DNA of 64,000 nt from Gautieria morchelliformis (Eukaryota; Basidiomycota; Agaricomycetes; Gomphales; Gomphaceae): assembly GCA_015179125.1 (NCBI GenBank), contig WHVA01000155.1, forward strand, positions 62,001 through 126,000, read 5' to 3'. The notes beneath the pieces were generated by a model. It searched no databases and was not told where the DNA came from. It was given only the letters and a program-made list of their open reading frames with translations. Positions within the stretch are counted from its first letter, which is position 1; each line of letters begins with the position of its first letter. Positions 42,031 to 55,754 of the stretch are shown in pieces. The position numbers and the translations under genes were made by a program.

Positions 42031-42679
42031 TCATCGTCACTGTCATCGCTCGTTGTATCGTCGTCTCCTTGACTTCGTTCTGCTTGACTTTGTTCTGCGG
42101 TTCAAAAAGGATCAGCATGCCACGAAAGGATATCGGGGCAAGAAACTGACCTCCAAACAGCTCATTTAGAGAGAGTGGTCTTCCAGAGTTGTGCTGTTTC
42201 TCTATGGGAATGGCTTCCATCTCATCATCCTCATCCGGCTCCCCCGCCGCTAGTTCGAGCTCTAGTTCACGTTCCAGGGCAGCGGCATCCACCTCCCCGC
42301 CTTCGTCTGACTCCTCCGACTCTGATTCTGATCCTGCATATGGGACCTGGGCTGTAGAAGGAGGACGCAGCAAGTCCGATGGCGTGGGAGGAGCATGCCG
42401 GTTATGCGTTTGTGCTGCAGACGAAGCTAAGCCGGCATTGGTGGAGTTTGAGTTGTATGCGGTGGAGGAGCGACGAGGATGTCTTGTCCTTTTCGTTGGT
42501 TCACCGAAGTTCAACTCTTCCTCCTCAATTCCATCTACTTCTCTCTTGGCACTGGTACTCGAGCGTGCTCTCCCTTTGGTTTTCGCCTTGGTGGCCGCCT
42601 TTATGGGTGCCCTAGCAGGAGCCTTGGGTTTGGCCGGTGGCGGTGGCGGTGGCGGTGGCTCGACGTCCACAGGCTCCAT

Positions 42680-42710
<31 letters not shown>

Positions 42711-43521
42711 CTTTCTTCTTCCTCCTCCTCCTCCTCTTGTTTCGCAGATACCCCCGCTATTGCTTCGATCTCGGCCTGTATATCCATATCATCATCAGGC
42801 TCACCCTCCGCGTCGGAGTAGCCGGTCAATGTCCTCTCGATATCCTCATCTAGGTCCGTCACCCGAGCAGCAGAGCTCGGAGCCGGTCGTTTTGTGCGAC
42901 TAGCTCCCGCCGCAGATGAGGAAGCCGATGCTGATAAGTGCCCCTTTCCGCGCCCGTCGTAGTTGAGATTCAGCGTCGATTCGAGCTTCTCAATAGTAAG
43001 TTGCTAAGCCCGGGAGTAAGTCATGAGTGTTAAGGGTGGACTATGGACATAATCCATGCGTACCTGCGTTGCTGGATCCAAGAGTAAAACACACTCCCAC
43101 TCCTTCGACGGTTGTTCGATTGCAGTGAAGCGGTGGCTATCTCCCTGCTTGTATTCCAATGTATTAGGGAAATAAGATGCGTACTTGATCAGTCAAATGC
43201 TCACCTGCTGGCTGGGTAGTTCTAGTTCGAAGACGCGTCCATCACCAGCCTTAGGTGCAAGACTTCCAGCTGCTTCTTTATCAATAGACTCAGGTTTGAA
43301 CTGGTCTATCAATATGGTAAATACCGTTCCATACTCGACATAATCATGAATAAAGGGAGAAACAACGCACAGCGTAACGAATAATATTCCGGGTTGGGGT
43401 AGTCCTTCGACCTCTTAGTGGTTTTACCTGTTCGCTCGTTCCACGCACGGGTGAACGATGTACCGATATCGACACCACGACGACCAGTGAGGGGATCGCA
43501 AGCAGATGCAGCAGCTGCCAT
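42031..43521 (-). CDS. EAF: EAF-family transcription elongation factor
   Basis: EAF (ELL-associated factor) proteins bind ELL and stimulate RNA polymerase II elongation. The N-terminal EAF domain is spread over the first exons: VDIGTSFTRAWNERTGK, YYSLR|YQFKPESID (intron removed), FELELPSQQ, GDSHRFTAIEQPSKEWECVL and LTIEKLESTLNLNYDGRG. The C-terminal half is acidic and low-complexity: DLDEDIERTLTGYSDAEGE, a Glu run encoded by a CTT/CTC repeat (42677-42740), an eight-Pro run and Ser/Glu clusters, as in metazoan EAF transactivation tails. The last intron lies near 42104-42150 and the final exon ends in Asp/Ser codons, stop 42031-42033. It is in tandem with KRR1, whose stop lies 116 bp upstream. 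Confidence 0.88.
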
Positions 43522-43637
43522 CTTGATGGTTGGGTGGTGAAAGGGCTCTGGTACGAGCCAGCGCGTTATTTAAGTCCAAAAATAGAATGCCGGTTATAGT
43601 AGTACCGTAATCGGATATCTGTAAACAAAGGCTACAA

Positions 43638-45234
<1,597 letters not shown>

Positions 45235-45288
45235 TATGTACTTATTGAGAATTGTGATTTCAGGTTCCGCTCAGCGCCTCAAATTTGT
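45235..45288. promoter_or_regulatory. 54-bp bidirectional promoter, KRR1/NCBP3-like
   Basis: Only 54 bp separate the two divergent start codons. Untranslated leaders and promoter elements must overlap this interval or extend into the opposing genes. No TATA box is visible. Confidence 0.6.
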
Positions 45289-46838
45289 ATGTCGACCACC
45301 ATGGATGAAGATTCCCCTTCCGCGGCAGACCCCTTATCATACGCTGTCGATGTACCCTACGAAGCGCAACTGTCGAAGCCAATGGAGACGGAGACCACGG
45401 CCAGCTTGGACAAACGGATTGGTAAAAGAATATACCTCCTAGAAGACTCAATATCCAGGAAAGTGAGTATTGCATTGTTGGCGCGTATAAGTAATAGCTC
45501 ATGTCGCACGGTTTATCTTAATAAAGCGAAAGCTGGTGGATATGGATGAGACTGCCGAGGAGGATGTTGCTGAAGGAGACGCAGGTCGGATTTATGCACT
45601 GCAATCCCAAGCCGCAGGAGTGATATTGTCGCATCCAACCCTTTTTATTCAGATTCGCCGTATCGTCCGAATGCTATACTTCTACAGGGACCACCTATTA
45701 CACAGCTTCCGACTGCTCGTGTTTTCGCTTACGCGACACATTTTGATGCACATCCAATAGGTGGGCAATGGAGAGTTAACCAATGATAGCATATCTCACC
45801 TACATCAGGCATGGAGTGGGTCGATGACCAAACGTGTGTTCTCGTCTTCGTGAGCCGTAAGACGGCGTTGCATGGGTGGGGGGCATTATGTAGGACGCCA
45901 CAGCCGACCAAGGCAGTCTCGGATGACATGATTGGTGCTGTATCAATCAGTGTCGAGGAGGTCGACGAAGCCTTTTATCCTGCACAACCGTTCCCGGTCG
46001 CTCTGTATCCCATTGAAGAGCGCATAAACAATCTGTTGGGTAATTTTCATCGTCTCCTATGTCAACAAACGCATTCATCGTCACTATATGCTTAGGTACC
46101 CTGAAATCCAGTGCCCTCAAAGAAACTATACGTATGCGATGGGCACGTACCACGGACATTAAGGAGCATAGTGCGCGGGTGAAAAGCGAGTTTTACAAAC
46201 GACATGGGGAGAGAGCAGGGAAGGAAGGGCTCCCCGTGTTCCCAGGATCGAGACATGGGGAATCGACCAATGGGAATAAGCGGCGAAAGCGAAATGATGA
46301 TGAGGAAACGAGGCGTCAGCTAGATGCAGAGTTGGACATCTTTTTGACGGAGGATGAGAACGCATCTTCAAACCCTCTTGCCTTACCGCTGGCTGGGACA
46401 CAGAACAGTGCGATTAGGCGGGCAGAGGATCGATCAAAAATTGAAGAGCAAGAACGTCGCATGCTAGATCATGAGCTCGACTCCTTTCTTGCGAATGGAA
46501 GTGTGGCAACAGTGGCCAATCCAGGACCATCTTTACTCGAACGGACAACGGGAACTGGCATGTCCGATGAGTCACGATTACCACGAGATCGAAGTCGCCG
46601 CCCTAAGGCCTTACCACGGAGGGGCCGTCGGAAGGGCCAAGACAATGCTGCTTCTACGTACAGAACGGACGCAGATGGTCGATGGCTGCATAATGCCGAA
46701 ATCCCGAGTAGGAGAGAAAGGGATTACGATGAAAGTGGATTTGGCATGAGGGCCTGGAGTAGTGAACAGACGCGGCAGCCTAAGGATCGGAAAACCCAGG
46801 AGGAGCTGGATCGAGAGCTGGATCAATTATGGAAGTAG
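45289..46838 (+). CDS. NCBP3-like (DUF2414) RNA-binding protein
   Basis: The protein resembles the DUF2414/NCBP3 family, whose animal member associates with the cap-binding complex and mRNA export factors. Exon 1 starts at ATG 45289 (a second in-frame ATG lies at 45301) and is acidic. After an intron near 45463 comes RKLVDMDETAEEDVAEGD. The RRM-like core then reads PITQLPTARVFAYATHFDAH, MEWVDDQTCVLVFVSRKTAL, PVALYPIEERINNLLG and IRMRWARTTDIK. The C-terminal 200 residues contain three LDxELDxFL/LW motifs (LDAELDIFL, LDHELDSFL, LDRELDQLW) resembling the export-adaptor repeats of CHTOP/FOP proteins. The exon layout between 45540 and 45660 is unresolved: the frame of NAILLQGPPI differs from that of the preceding exon. 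Confidence 0.8.
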
Positions 46839-48188
46839 TCAGATTGATTGCACTAAATATATGACTCGATCTTCATTCGATATGCTGAGCTGTAGCTAAT
46901 TGATTTTCTTAGTTACATAACTTAGTCAGATCATGTGGAATTTAGTGAAGTGAGATTTAAGAGATATCTTTGGGTGCGTGCCGGGAATATTCATGGTGGA
47001 AAGAGTGATGTTTCAATGTCTTTTTCCATGATAGCAGCAGACGAATGGATGTGCACACGACGGTTCTCGAACCATCGGTGAGGTGGGTGCCGGTTCCGCG
47101 GCCGACTCATCTTCCGGATTACTAACAGACTTACGCCTGTGCCAAGCTAACGTGGTAGCCACGTAACGCGACGCCCGGATTTCGGGTTTTTCCTGATGGT
47201 GGAGTACTATACATACTTACGGTCCATGTTGGGGAGGCTTATAACAGGCCTGGTCATTACAGTGTGGCCGGGATGGACTAGTCGCGTACACCCATGAGAT
47301 GCCACATGTTCTCACTGGGTCGATCTAAGTACTGCAACCGGTGCTAGGGTTCTGTCAGAGGATACACGTCATGTAATAAACCATTTCGTCTAGGCGGAGA
47401 TGACTCTGCGACGTCTCTTCTGGCAGTGACTTGGACCCTCATTGAAGTCCCCATGCAGCCGTCTTTCTCCGCGTATTATGCAACTAGCAAGCTTCTGTCC
47501 TTGAATTGCCGCACATACTAGGTTCTGCCGGCCCTCTGGTTTATACAGTCATCATTGGCCGCGTTGGCATCCAATTCCAGGCGCAGTCGTTATCAATGAA
47601 TCAAGTTTCCAATATACCCTTTCAGCTGACCCACTTTTCCCGACCGTGCTTTAGCAATTCAAAATATGATTACAACGCTTCGATTGATCCTAATTTTACT
47701 GCGAACAACCTTTCCCCGTCAGAGTGGCCTCATGCTCTGGCGCCTGCAAGGTATCCATTCCATGTTATTCTAGATCCGCACAGAGCCCTGACCCTCTTCG
47801 ATTTGTTCCCAATCTATAATTCAGATAATATAGATTGGGAACAAATATTCTCTATAGAAGAATAGAGTTTTCTCGTTCTGGATACCCTTTGCCTGTCTCG
47901 ATGCCAACTTTCAACTGGGGGTTGCGACTTGTCCCCGGGGATTGCCGAGATATACAAAATCGCCGCTTTCGTCACACTTACGTCATGCCACGGAGTCTAG
48001 ATTTAAAATCCAGTTCCTGGACCACGGTTGGACTGGAATGACAGCTGCTACTCGTCGTCCCTGACTCTCACCGTGACGCATGAACAATCTGGAGAGGGTT
48101 TCTCTCTTCACCTTTCTTACTCTTGACTTGCTGCACCCGATTTCCGCATAGCTGGGAATAGTGACTCCGATTTGCCTCCGATCACTGT
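46839..48188. other. Intergenic region with a perfect hairpin
   Basis: No gene is recognised in this 1.35-kb stretch. A 120-codon open frame at 47506-47865 has no family signal. The region includes the inverted repeat at 47801-47846 and C/T-rich sequence near 48080-48130 that probably belongs to the promoter of the downstream regulator gene. Confidence 0.45.
47801..47846. repeat. Perfect 17-bp inverted repeat
   Basis: ATTTGTTCCCAATCTAT (47801-47817) and its exact reverse complement (47830-47846) flank a 12-base loop, AATTCAGATAAT. It stands alone in the intergenic region upstream of the Zn2Cys6 gene, with no adjoining transposon signature. Confidence 0.9.
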
Positions 48189-51100
48189 ATGGACCACGAT
48201 GATGGGATGGAGGGTCATTCCGATGATCCAGTATCCCCCGTTTCCCCTAGTTCAGCCAAAGACAATTCCAGGAAGCGTAGTACGCGGGGTAAGTCTTTGT
48301 ACCGAACCAGATTCTTCTGTGTTTATAAATTAAATTAAATTTTCAGCCTGTGATCAGTGCAGAAAGGCAAAGGTAAGCCACCAAGTATCTAGCTTGACTT
48401 AAAGCCTTGCCTCCTCCATAATTTAGAGTCGGTGTGACCCTGCTCCTGATGATAAGCCATGCAAGGGTTGTGAATTCTCTGGCCTAAGTATGCTGTGAAA
48501 CTCCGCCATTATTGACAAATCACTGATGATACAACAAGCTTGTACTTTTCAGGGTATCTGTTAATCGTAACATCTCGTTCTCCCGGCTAATTTAGTCTCT
48601 TCAAGGGCCTTCACAGAAGAGGGGTCCGCCCAAAGGGTATGTTCGACCAATTCACCGTGACTTATGTTCTGAAGGTTTGTTCAACAAGATATTTAAATGC
48701 TCTTGAAACCCGACTACATGAGGCTGAAGCTTTGCTGGGTGCCATCATTTCTTCTCCACAAGCCGAAACCTTGGTTGGCACCCTCTCCAAGGATCCCTTG
48801 GCCGAAAAAATAATCACAAGGGTCAATAAAAGTGTTTTTGGCGCACTAGGTCGTGAACCTGCTGGCCAACCAGAAAATGGACCATCGCGTGGTCGGCGAA
48901 GACCAGACAAAGCGCGACAACGAATGTCCAACAGCGAAATACTGTACTCGCGAGATAGCGGTGATATATTTCTATATATATACACCTCCAGTGCTTATCT
49001 GCACTCCCAGGAAGCCCTGTCTTCACAAGTCCTTCCTATGCATGGCAGGATCATTTGAGTGAGCAACTGGCAGCCAAAGACCCGTCTCCTGGGGATACGG
49101 CATCTCGAAGCGACTCCGTTTCGACCCGTTGGGAAGGCGATCGTCGTCAAAAACGCCGGACAGATACCAGGGGCGGATCATTGAGAGTTGATATCGAAAG
49201 CGCTACCCAGCAAGTTCTTTATCCGGCAAGGACTAGTGCTAATAATGGTCTGTGCAAGTACAGTTTGCTAACCCACTTAGTTCATATATACGTACAGACT
49301 ATCTACCCGAGCCCGAAAGTCCGGACTTGTCTGGCTGTGGCCAATTGTCCCTGGGCAAGGATCTACAGGTGCATCCTGCCTTGTAGACTTCTATTCGTCC
49401 CTGATCCAGTTCGCCAGGTAAAGTATCTTGGCGAAAGCAGTGGGTTGACTCTGCTGTCACAGTGTCCCCGCTCGGATGTGCTTTACTCTCAGCAAATATG
49501 GTGAGTGGCTTTGTCCTTGAGAAGCCATGCGAACACTGGTGTCGGTTCGTGGCCTAACAGGCGACTACCCCAAACACCGGTGTACCGGCCAATGGAGGAC
49601 GATGGATCAATGTCATTTGACCATGAGGAACGGCAAGTCCAGTTACCTAGTATTCCGACGCAGGAACACCTTCTTCGCCAGTACTTCCATTATGTTCACC
49701 CAATCCTTCCCATCGTCAACCGAGACGAATTTTGGGACCACTGGGCCTCCTTGTAAGCTGATTTCTCCACCAACTTTCTACCTCCCTCATTCCAGAATTG
49801 GATAAGACAAAAATTTGGTTCTGGTGGCCCCACAAAATTGCTTCTTCTATCAATGTTTGCCTTGGCCGCACAATACTCGGACCCTGACGATATAGGTCAA
49901 TCCAACCAAGACTCACCAGTGGGGCATAATAGCTATATGGCAGACATACATACTTTGCTGAGTAGGCCAGGAAGTCGTTTTATCAATTCATGCGTTGCTT
50001 ATATTTTGGCTGCATTTGATCAAAGAGCAAACATTTGTGTCGAGTCGCTTGTCTACATGCCAGGCCCTGTTGCTGCTTGCGTATCGAGCTATCGGGCTAA
50101 GTAGGTTCTGCTTTTTCGTCTATCATCATGTCCTCACCTTCACACAGGCGGATTGACGGATGCATCCCTCTTCCTAAGCAAATTGATGTTTTATATGTTT
50201 CCTCTGCAGCATACTGACATGTCTGATAGTGATGGGCATCCAAATGGTGACCTCGCTGTTATCAACTCTACTTGGACTCAGACATACTCTAGGCACTAGA
50301 TCTTGGACTTAATCGACAGGCTGACCGGTGGGTTCGAGACGGAACCTCCGTATTTTCACAGCATGTTTTGCGAATACGAAGGTCTGTCTGGTATGGTTGT
50401 GTCGTGCTCGATACGTGCGTCGCATCCGGCGCAGCTGCGCATCCGGTAACTGAATATTATGGCTCCCTACAGATATATCGCCGCTCAGCTAGGTGAGGGC
50501 AACTCATTCACAGAGAAGTTCCATTTAAGGTAAGTATTGGCAGGTCGTCCGTTGCGCATCCACCGTGAAGATTACGACGCCCGATTACCTGACGTGGACA
50601 CCGTGAGTTGTCATTTTTTGGATGTGTGTGATGTCTGAGCATTGCATACGAGGACTAGCAAGAAGACTTTCAATTATGGATGCCATATCGGAATACACCA
50701 ACGGTGCAGGGATACACTCCGCTCCCTAGCCGAATCACAAGTTGCTTCCGTTCGCTTAGCACTATCGGTAAGAGTTTCACATTTGACGATCGCCTGGTTA
50801 TTGAATTGGCTTGGCACTAGCCGAAATCTTCGCGCTGGTTTTGCGCAGATTATACGCGGTCAATTCTGGGTGGACGACTGCCCAGCGACACGCCGAGTTT
50901 TCGGACCTCGACATGAAGTTGCAGCGGTGGTACATGGAAATGCCGGAGATATTACGCTCCACAGCCTCACCAGTGCCGCCGCCTCAAATCTTATGCCTTC
51001 ATATGTTATACTGGTGCGCGGTACTACTTCTGCAACGTTCTCAGTGGGTGTCCTTTATCTCGGACCACATCGTCGTATCTGATTCCTGTAGCATACCTCG

Positions 51101-52018
51101 TGATAGGCTCAATATGCATAGTCCAGACGAGCGAGTGCTTCACATAGACAATTCAGCGTGATGTAACCAATCATTACTACAGGCATACGATGGGCTCCTG
51201 TCGAGCGCTCGACTTGGGGGCGGCTGCCGCTTCCAACTTAACGAATCTCGGTATGACACACAACCCGTGGTCGTTGTTTTCTATTTCTGCTGATCTTTAT
51301 ACCTCAGTACAAACATATAACTCTACGTTTGGTCTCAGGCATGCCTCTGGAGTATTGATCTATTATATACTGGTAGCATGGTGAAGTGGTTTCGTCAATT
51401 GTCCGCTTGCGATAGCCTGACATAGGTAAATTTAGCGCCATGCATACTGCAGTTCGTACGTCTATGGTTACAGAACGCTCTTGACATTCCTGACATTCGG
51501 CGCAGTCCAGCTTCATTCCGAGGATGTACAGGCGAAGATCGGCCTTTCAATTGGCATGAGTTGTTTGGAGGAGATAAAGGTCGAGAGACAACATGTTAAG
51601 TGACTAAGGATACTGAAACAGTCTGACAGGAAACATGGCCGGCAGCTTCTCATGCTTACGCCCTTCTAAGCGGCGTAAACATAGACACGAGAGAGCCCGC
51701 AGTCGGACGCAACGACTTGTCTCGAAAGCGGCCACTGGACGAATCTCATAGTGTCACAAGTTCGCAATCGCATCCACAGTCGCAATCTGAGCCTGGTTCG
51801 GTCCCGCCACAGTCTTCGCATGACGGGATGAATATATTCCACCCCTCGCAATTCATGGAATTGACCCACTCATTGGGTCTCGACCCCAGTGGGTTAAACA
51901 GTGTCTTCGACGTGCCTGCTTGTACTACATGGCCCTCAAATGACCCTACTTTCGCAGGAATGCAGGAAGACATGGGCCGAAATCCCACTATTTTACTCGG
52001 ACATAAGGGCCCTGGATA
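48189..52018 (+). CDS. Zn2Cys6 fungal transcription factor
   Basis: A many-exon regulator. ATG 48189 begins an acidic, Pro/Ser-rich leader. A binuclear zinc cluster is built from exons ACDQCRKAK and SRCDPAPDDKPCKGCEFSG, then CTFQ. The basic linker GPSQKRGPPKG and a coiled coil follow (YLNALETRLHEAEALLGAII). Downstream lie the fungal-trans domain exons: QEHLLRQYFHYVHPILPIVN, KLLLLSMFALAAQYSDPDD and ALDLGLNRQADRWVRDG...RRSVWYGCVVLDTC, ending with a Ser/Gln/Pro-rich tail (SSQSHPQSQSEPGSVPPQSS). Such proteins bind CGG-type half-sites as nuclear regulators. The target pathway cannot be deduced. Exon borders between 49200 and 51650 and the exact stop (taken as 52016-52018) are approximate. Confidence 0.8.
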
Positions 52019-52407
52019 GCGGCGGTCAAACTTGCATTTGACGACTTGCAGCCGGTATACCTCACCAATTCAAGCATTTAATACACGATCTGGCAGAACT
52101 TTATGCACCCTGCTATGCCTGCTGTGTTCTATGGCTGCGGCAAAGCCATTTTTTTGTTCTGAGACTGTATAGGCTGAATGGTGCTCCTCTTCTAACTGTA
52201 TATACTCGACATGTCTCAAGGGTTTAAAGGGGAATCAAAGGTGATACCGTGACACAATGGAAGCTTAATTCATAAAGTGGTAGGCAATGGAGGCGGTGGG
52301 CCAGTATTTCGAAGAGGACGACAAGACGCCACCTTGAGGGAATGAGGCAGCATGTAGCATACCTGTATATGAGTAGTCCGACTGCCAGGGCTTCAGAACT
52401 TGACTGA
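52019..52407. other. Convergent intergenic region
   Basis: Stops of the Zn2Cys6 gene (plus) and the MTFP1-like gene (minus) face each other here. The region should hold both polyadenylation zones. No gene or repeat is seen. Confidence 0.45.
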
Positions 52408-53196
52408 TCATTGTTTTTGAGATCCGGTCTCGGACCACCTCTTCTTCATCCAGTCGAATGCAAAGTCGGTGGCATGCTCTACAGGTTCGTCAAACAAATA
52501 GGGGAGGAGCGGGACGACTGCCAATCCCGTTAATGTTGGACCCCATGTCTTTACGCGTACACTCTTCGCGTTCCTGGCGTAAATCTTAGCCGTCTGGCGA
52601 ACGACGGTGTGGATAGTAAGAGCCGGCAGACCCCTAGACAGATAGCCATCTGAGGTCAATGTATCAATACAATGAAGATGTCAAGCGTACATGGATGCTA
52701 CGGCTTGGAAGACACCTCGCTGGACAGCAACGAGGCCTACTCTTGTTGGCTCAGAAAAATTAGCGGCTTCTAGAGGTGATGGGCCTTGTCGATATGCCTT
52801 GTACGACTCGTACGACACATCTCTTGGATAGCAGCAATGAGCGCCAGGTAGCGAGATGAACAGAACCGAAGACTAACCCTACAAGGTATGCCCATGAGAC
52901 CCCATATGCTGCGGCTACTACCCGCGGGCTAACGACGGGACGAAATGCCTCGCCAACGTCGCTGGTCTGATCGTGTGGCCGCCATCATTAATACATCTTG
53001 GCTTAGGTTTGCTGAGAATAACACAGGCCAAAATAGTACTGACATATGCGATATACCGTGTAGAAGCGCGGAGGGCGGTGCGTAGACGTGATGCATAGGC
53101 CATGTATCGGACATCTGAGTCCGTTGAGTCCGCTTGATCATCTGCAAGGGCATTGACCTTTTTCTGCGCGTGCTCCGTGAGAGTGGGGGTGGTCAT
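52408..53196 (-). CDS. MTFP1/MTP18-like mitochondrial fission process protein
   Basis: MTFP1 is an inner-membrane mitochondrial protein linked to fission and inner-membrane integrity. The chosen ATG at 53196 gives a short polar start, then exons YMAYASRLRTALRASTRYIA, SDVGEAFRPVVSPRVVAAAY with GVSWAYL, VSYESYKAYRQGPSPLEAAN with FSEPTRVGLVAVQRGVFQAV, and ALTIHTVVRQTAKIYARNAK. It closes with LTGLAVVPLLPYLFDEPVEH and a basic C-terminus. The PLEAANFSEPT and GLAVVPLLPYLFDxPVE stretches are strong family signatures. About four exons are visible, with introns near 53040, 52870 and 52680. Confidence 0.88.
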
Positions 53197-53420
53197 AGTC
53201 ACAGTACAAACCTCTCCGGGTGACTACGCGCGGTCTAATTCGGGTGCTGTTCTTATCAAGGACTATGTCACTGATTCAAATCAGTAGGTGTGGCTGTGGG
53301 TGATAGACAGCGGGCTATAGTAGGATGACGCTTTGCATGCCGAGGCGTATGACGTAAGTCACGATTGTTTCCAAACATCGTGGAAATTTACGCTAGGTTA
53401 AATCTCGTAAATGCGGGGTC

Positions 53421-54111
53421 ATGCCGCACCTAACAAAGGTGCTTATAATATTTTTAACGAGGCCGTCTCAGCTCCCAGCGGCCAAACGGACGTTGACGAG
53501 TGCAGAAGAATTATTTCAAACTGGACTACGCACGGTTCATCACGCACCACTGGTCTTGCCGCTGGTATCGCCTTCCAAGCCATGGCCAATAGAGACCAAC
53601 GCCAAGCGGGTCAAACAGTCGACAACCAAGATGCTCGAGGCTCAGGCGTCGCCTCATGTCAGCGTACAGTTGCTCTCGGAACTTCATCAATATTGCTCCG
53701 GCAAGCAGTGATGCAGCAACAGTTACTTGGTATTGCCACAAGCAATAGGTAGCTCACTACGCGCGCGACTGGAAACACTCACTTGTGTTGAGCACGATAT
53801 CATCGCATCTGCATGGGGATTTATCTGATATTTGTTACCCGGTGTCGTTCGCCCAACTTAGACGTGGCTCCGAATCGAGTGGGTTGCAAGCCAATATTGG
53901 TGACAATCAGCTGCGCTTGCGGAAGATGTAGCCCGGTTCTCGTTTCGTGGATGTTTGTACTAGGGAAAGACACAGTTTTGCCATGCAAGAAACCCAAATT
54001 GCTCAATTGGCAGCTCACGCGAGGAGCCGCCTTCAAGCAGTTCAGACGTCAAATACGGATTCGCACCAAGTGATAGACTTGTTTCGATATATGCGGAAAC
54101 GCGATCTATAA
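53421..54111 (+). CDS. Hypothetical helical protein (multi-exon)
   Basis: I do not recognise the family. Exon 1 from ATG 53421 encodes AAKRTLTSAEELFQTGLRTV and KQSTTKMLEAQASPHVSVQL. A later exon gives SSLRARLETLTCVEHDIIAS, another FAQLRRGSESSGLQANIGDN, and the last RHSFAMQETQIAQLAAHARS...HQVIDLFRYMRKRDL, stop 54109-54111. The pieces alternate with 50-60 bp GT-AG gaps and are Leu/Gln/Arg-rich amphipathic helices. A second overlapping frame from 53411 could be the true start exon. It diverges from MTFP1 with about 225 bp between starts. The coding call rests on exon-like composition only. Confidence 0.45.
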
Positions 54112-54476
54112 AGATAGCTATCTTCACAGTGTGGGGGACTCAGGTAATTACCACAGTCCCTCATGGGGTAACTAAACAAAGCTGTGGATGTGGCGCATTC
54201 TAGTACAGAGCTCCTTGATGACTGAGACTATTTTGGCACGTCCTTATTTTGGGCACAAGTGACGGCGCCAGCACCGGAAACCGCGTCATGGTGGAGCAGG
54301 AGTGCGCCCATCATGGGCGGAGTGGAGTGGTTTTTGCCAATGCATGTCATTTATTTACCCAGTGTATATGTGTGGCACCAATCCAATGCTTCCAACGACA
54401 ATCTTAATATCATTGATAATCATTCATTCATACAACCAAGAAGTGTCCTGCAAGAGTACAAACACAGCATTCACGC

Positions 54477-55695
54477 CTAGTAGTTGTCGTTGGAGTTCTG
54501 CATTGAAAATTAGTAGTTATCAACGTGGGTTGGAAGAAACTCACGTTATTGTTGTTGTTGTTGTTACCGCCCTTACTGAGGAAACTCCCGGCAACGCCTT
54601 TCAATGTGTCCCCCAAATTTCCTCCTCCCCCTTGGCCGGAACCATGGGTAGCCTTGCCTAATAAATCCTCAGCCGCGCCCTTGAGTTGGTTGCCCAAATT
54701 TCCCGCCCCCCTGAGCCGAACGAGTTTCCGGAATTACCACCCGAACCATAGCTGTCGTTACTGTTGCCCCCGGATCGATAGCTGTCGTTATTGTTGCCCC
54801 CGGATCCATAAGTGTCGCTCGTGTCACGCCCAGAGTTGCCACGGTTGTTGCCTCCAGAGCCATAGCTATCGCTCGTGTCACGTCCAGAGCTACCGTAGCT
54901 ATCGCCGCCGGAGCCCTGGTTCCCTGAGGAACCATAACCGCCATCTTGGCCCGACCCTTTAGTGTTCGAGCCGTATGTGTCTGATCCAGTGTTTCCAGAG
55001 CCATATGTGTCTGATCCAGTGCGTCCAGAGCCATATGTGTCTGATCCAGTGTTTCCAGAGCCATAACTGTCGCCGCCTAGTCCAGGAAGGCGGTGTCAAA
55101 CTACGCTCGCATGAAACAAAAAAAGCCATACCGGAGCCTGTATTACCGCCTGTAGAAATACATTTTGGATTAGTTGCGACTGTCCGTCACATAGCTGCAT
55201 TCTAAACACGGACCTGAGCCATAAGAATCATTTCCACCACCCTGGTTGCCAGAGCCCAAGCCACCACCGCCTACTTCTGATATCAACGACAACTCGAAGA
55301 TTAACCAGGCAACTACTTGCCTCTCGTGTTGCTAGAGCCGTATGAATCTCCTGAATTATTATTGCTTGAACCATACGAGTCATTATTACCGCTGTTGCCG
55401 CCATAGCCTCCTGTGATTAGGGTCAAGGCGCGTTCTCATCTGTACATGAACCTTAATTACCGCCAGTGTTGTTGCCCGAGCCGTAGCTATCACCTGCACA
55501 CGCCGTCAGCCCACATACATCACAACCCAGAGATTAAGACTAGCCGCCGCTGTTGCCAACTCCATCACCTCCGGTGTTGCCTATAGCGCGTGTCAGCAGC
55601 AGAAGACACTAGAACCGACAGGACGTACTCCCACCAAAATTGTCATTGTTGTTGTTTGAGCCGTAGCTACTATCTTGGTTGCCGCCGTAAGACAT
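54477..55695 (-). CDS. Gly/Ser/Asn-repeat hydrophilic protein with micro-exon ladder
   Basis: Start ATG 55695 gives MSYGGNQDSSYGSNNNNDNF. A ladder of very short exons follows (each 30-90 bp, with 50-60 bp introns between about 55640 and 55090), encoding GDSYGSGNNTGG- and NDSYGSSNNNSG-type units. A long exon then holds repeats of GSGNTGSDTYGSG and SSGRDTSDSYGSGG. The C-terminal part contains two amphipathic copies, GNLGNQLKGAAEDLLGKA and GNLGDTLKGVAGSFLSKGG, then an Asn run and stop 54477-54479. The bias suggests a disordered, stress- or condensate-associated protein. The KGAAEDLLGKA units resemble LEA-like helices. A TATAAAG box precedes it. Confidence 0.7.
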
Positions 55696-55747
55696 GATGT
55701 GGTCAAGAGTGGGAGTTGGAGAATGGGGATTGCAGTGATCAGCAGGG

Positions 55748-55754
55748 CTTTATA
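55748..55754 (-). promoter_or_regulatory. TATA box of the Gly-rich gene
   Basis: TATAAAG on the minus strand lies about 53 bp upstream of the ATG at 55695, a spacing that implies a short leader and an inducible-type core promoter. Confidence 0.55.

Noticed and set aside
42189-42903. Long Ser- or Phe/Leu-rich plus-strand frames opposite EAF
   Set aside because: They are antisense shadows of the EAF Glu and Pro runs. The minus-strand EAF model has conserved domain blocks and splice sites.
47999-48040. GATTTAAAATCCAG stretch resembling a tRNA anticodon arm
   Set aside because: There is no paired acceptor stem or T-arm at the right distance, so it is taken as chance.
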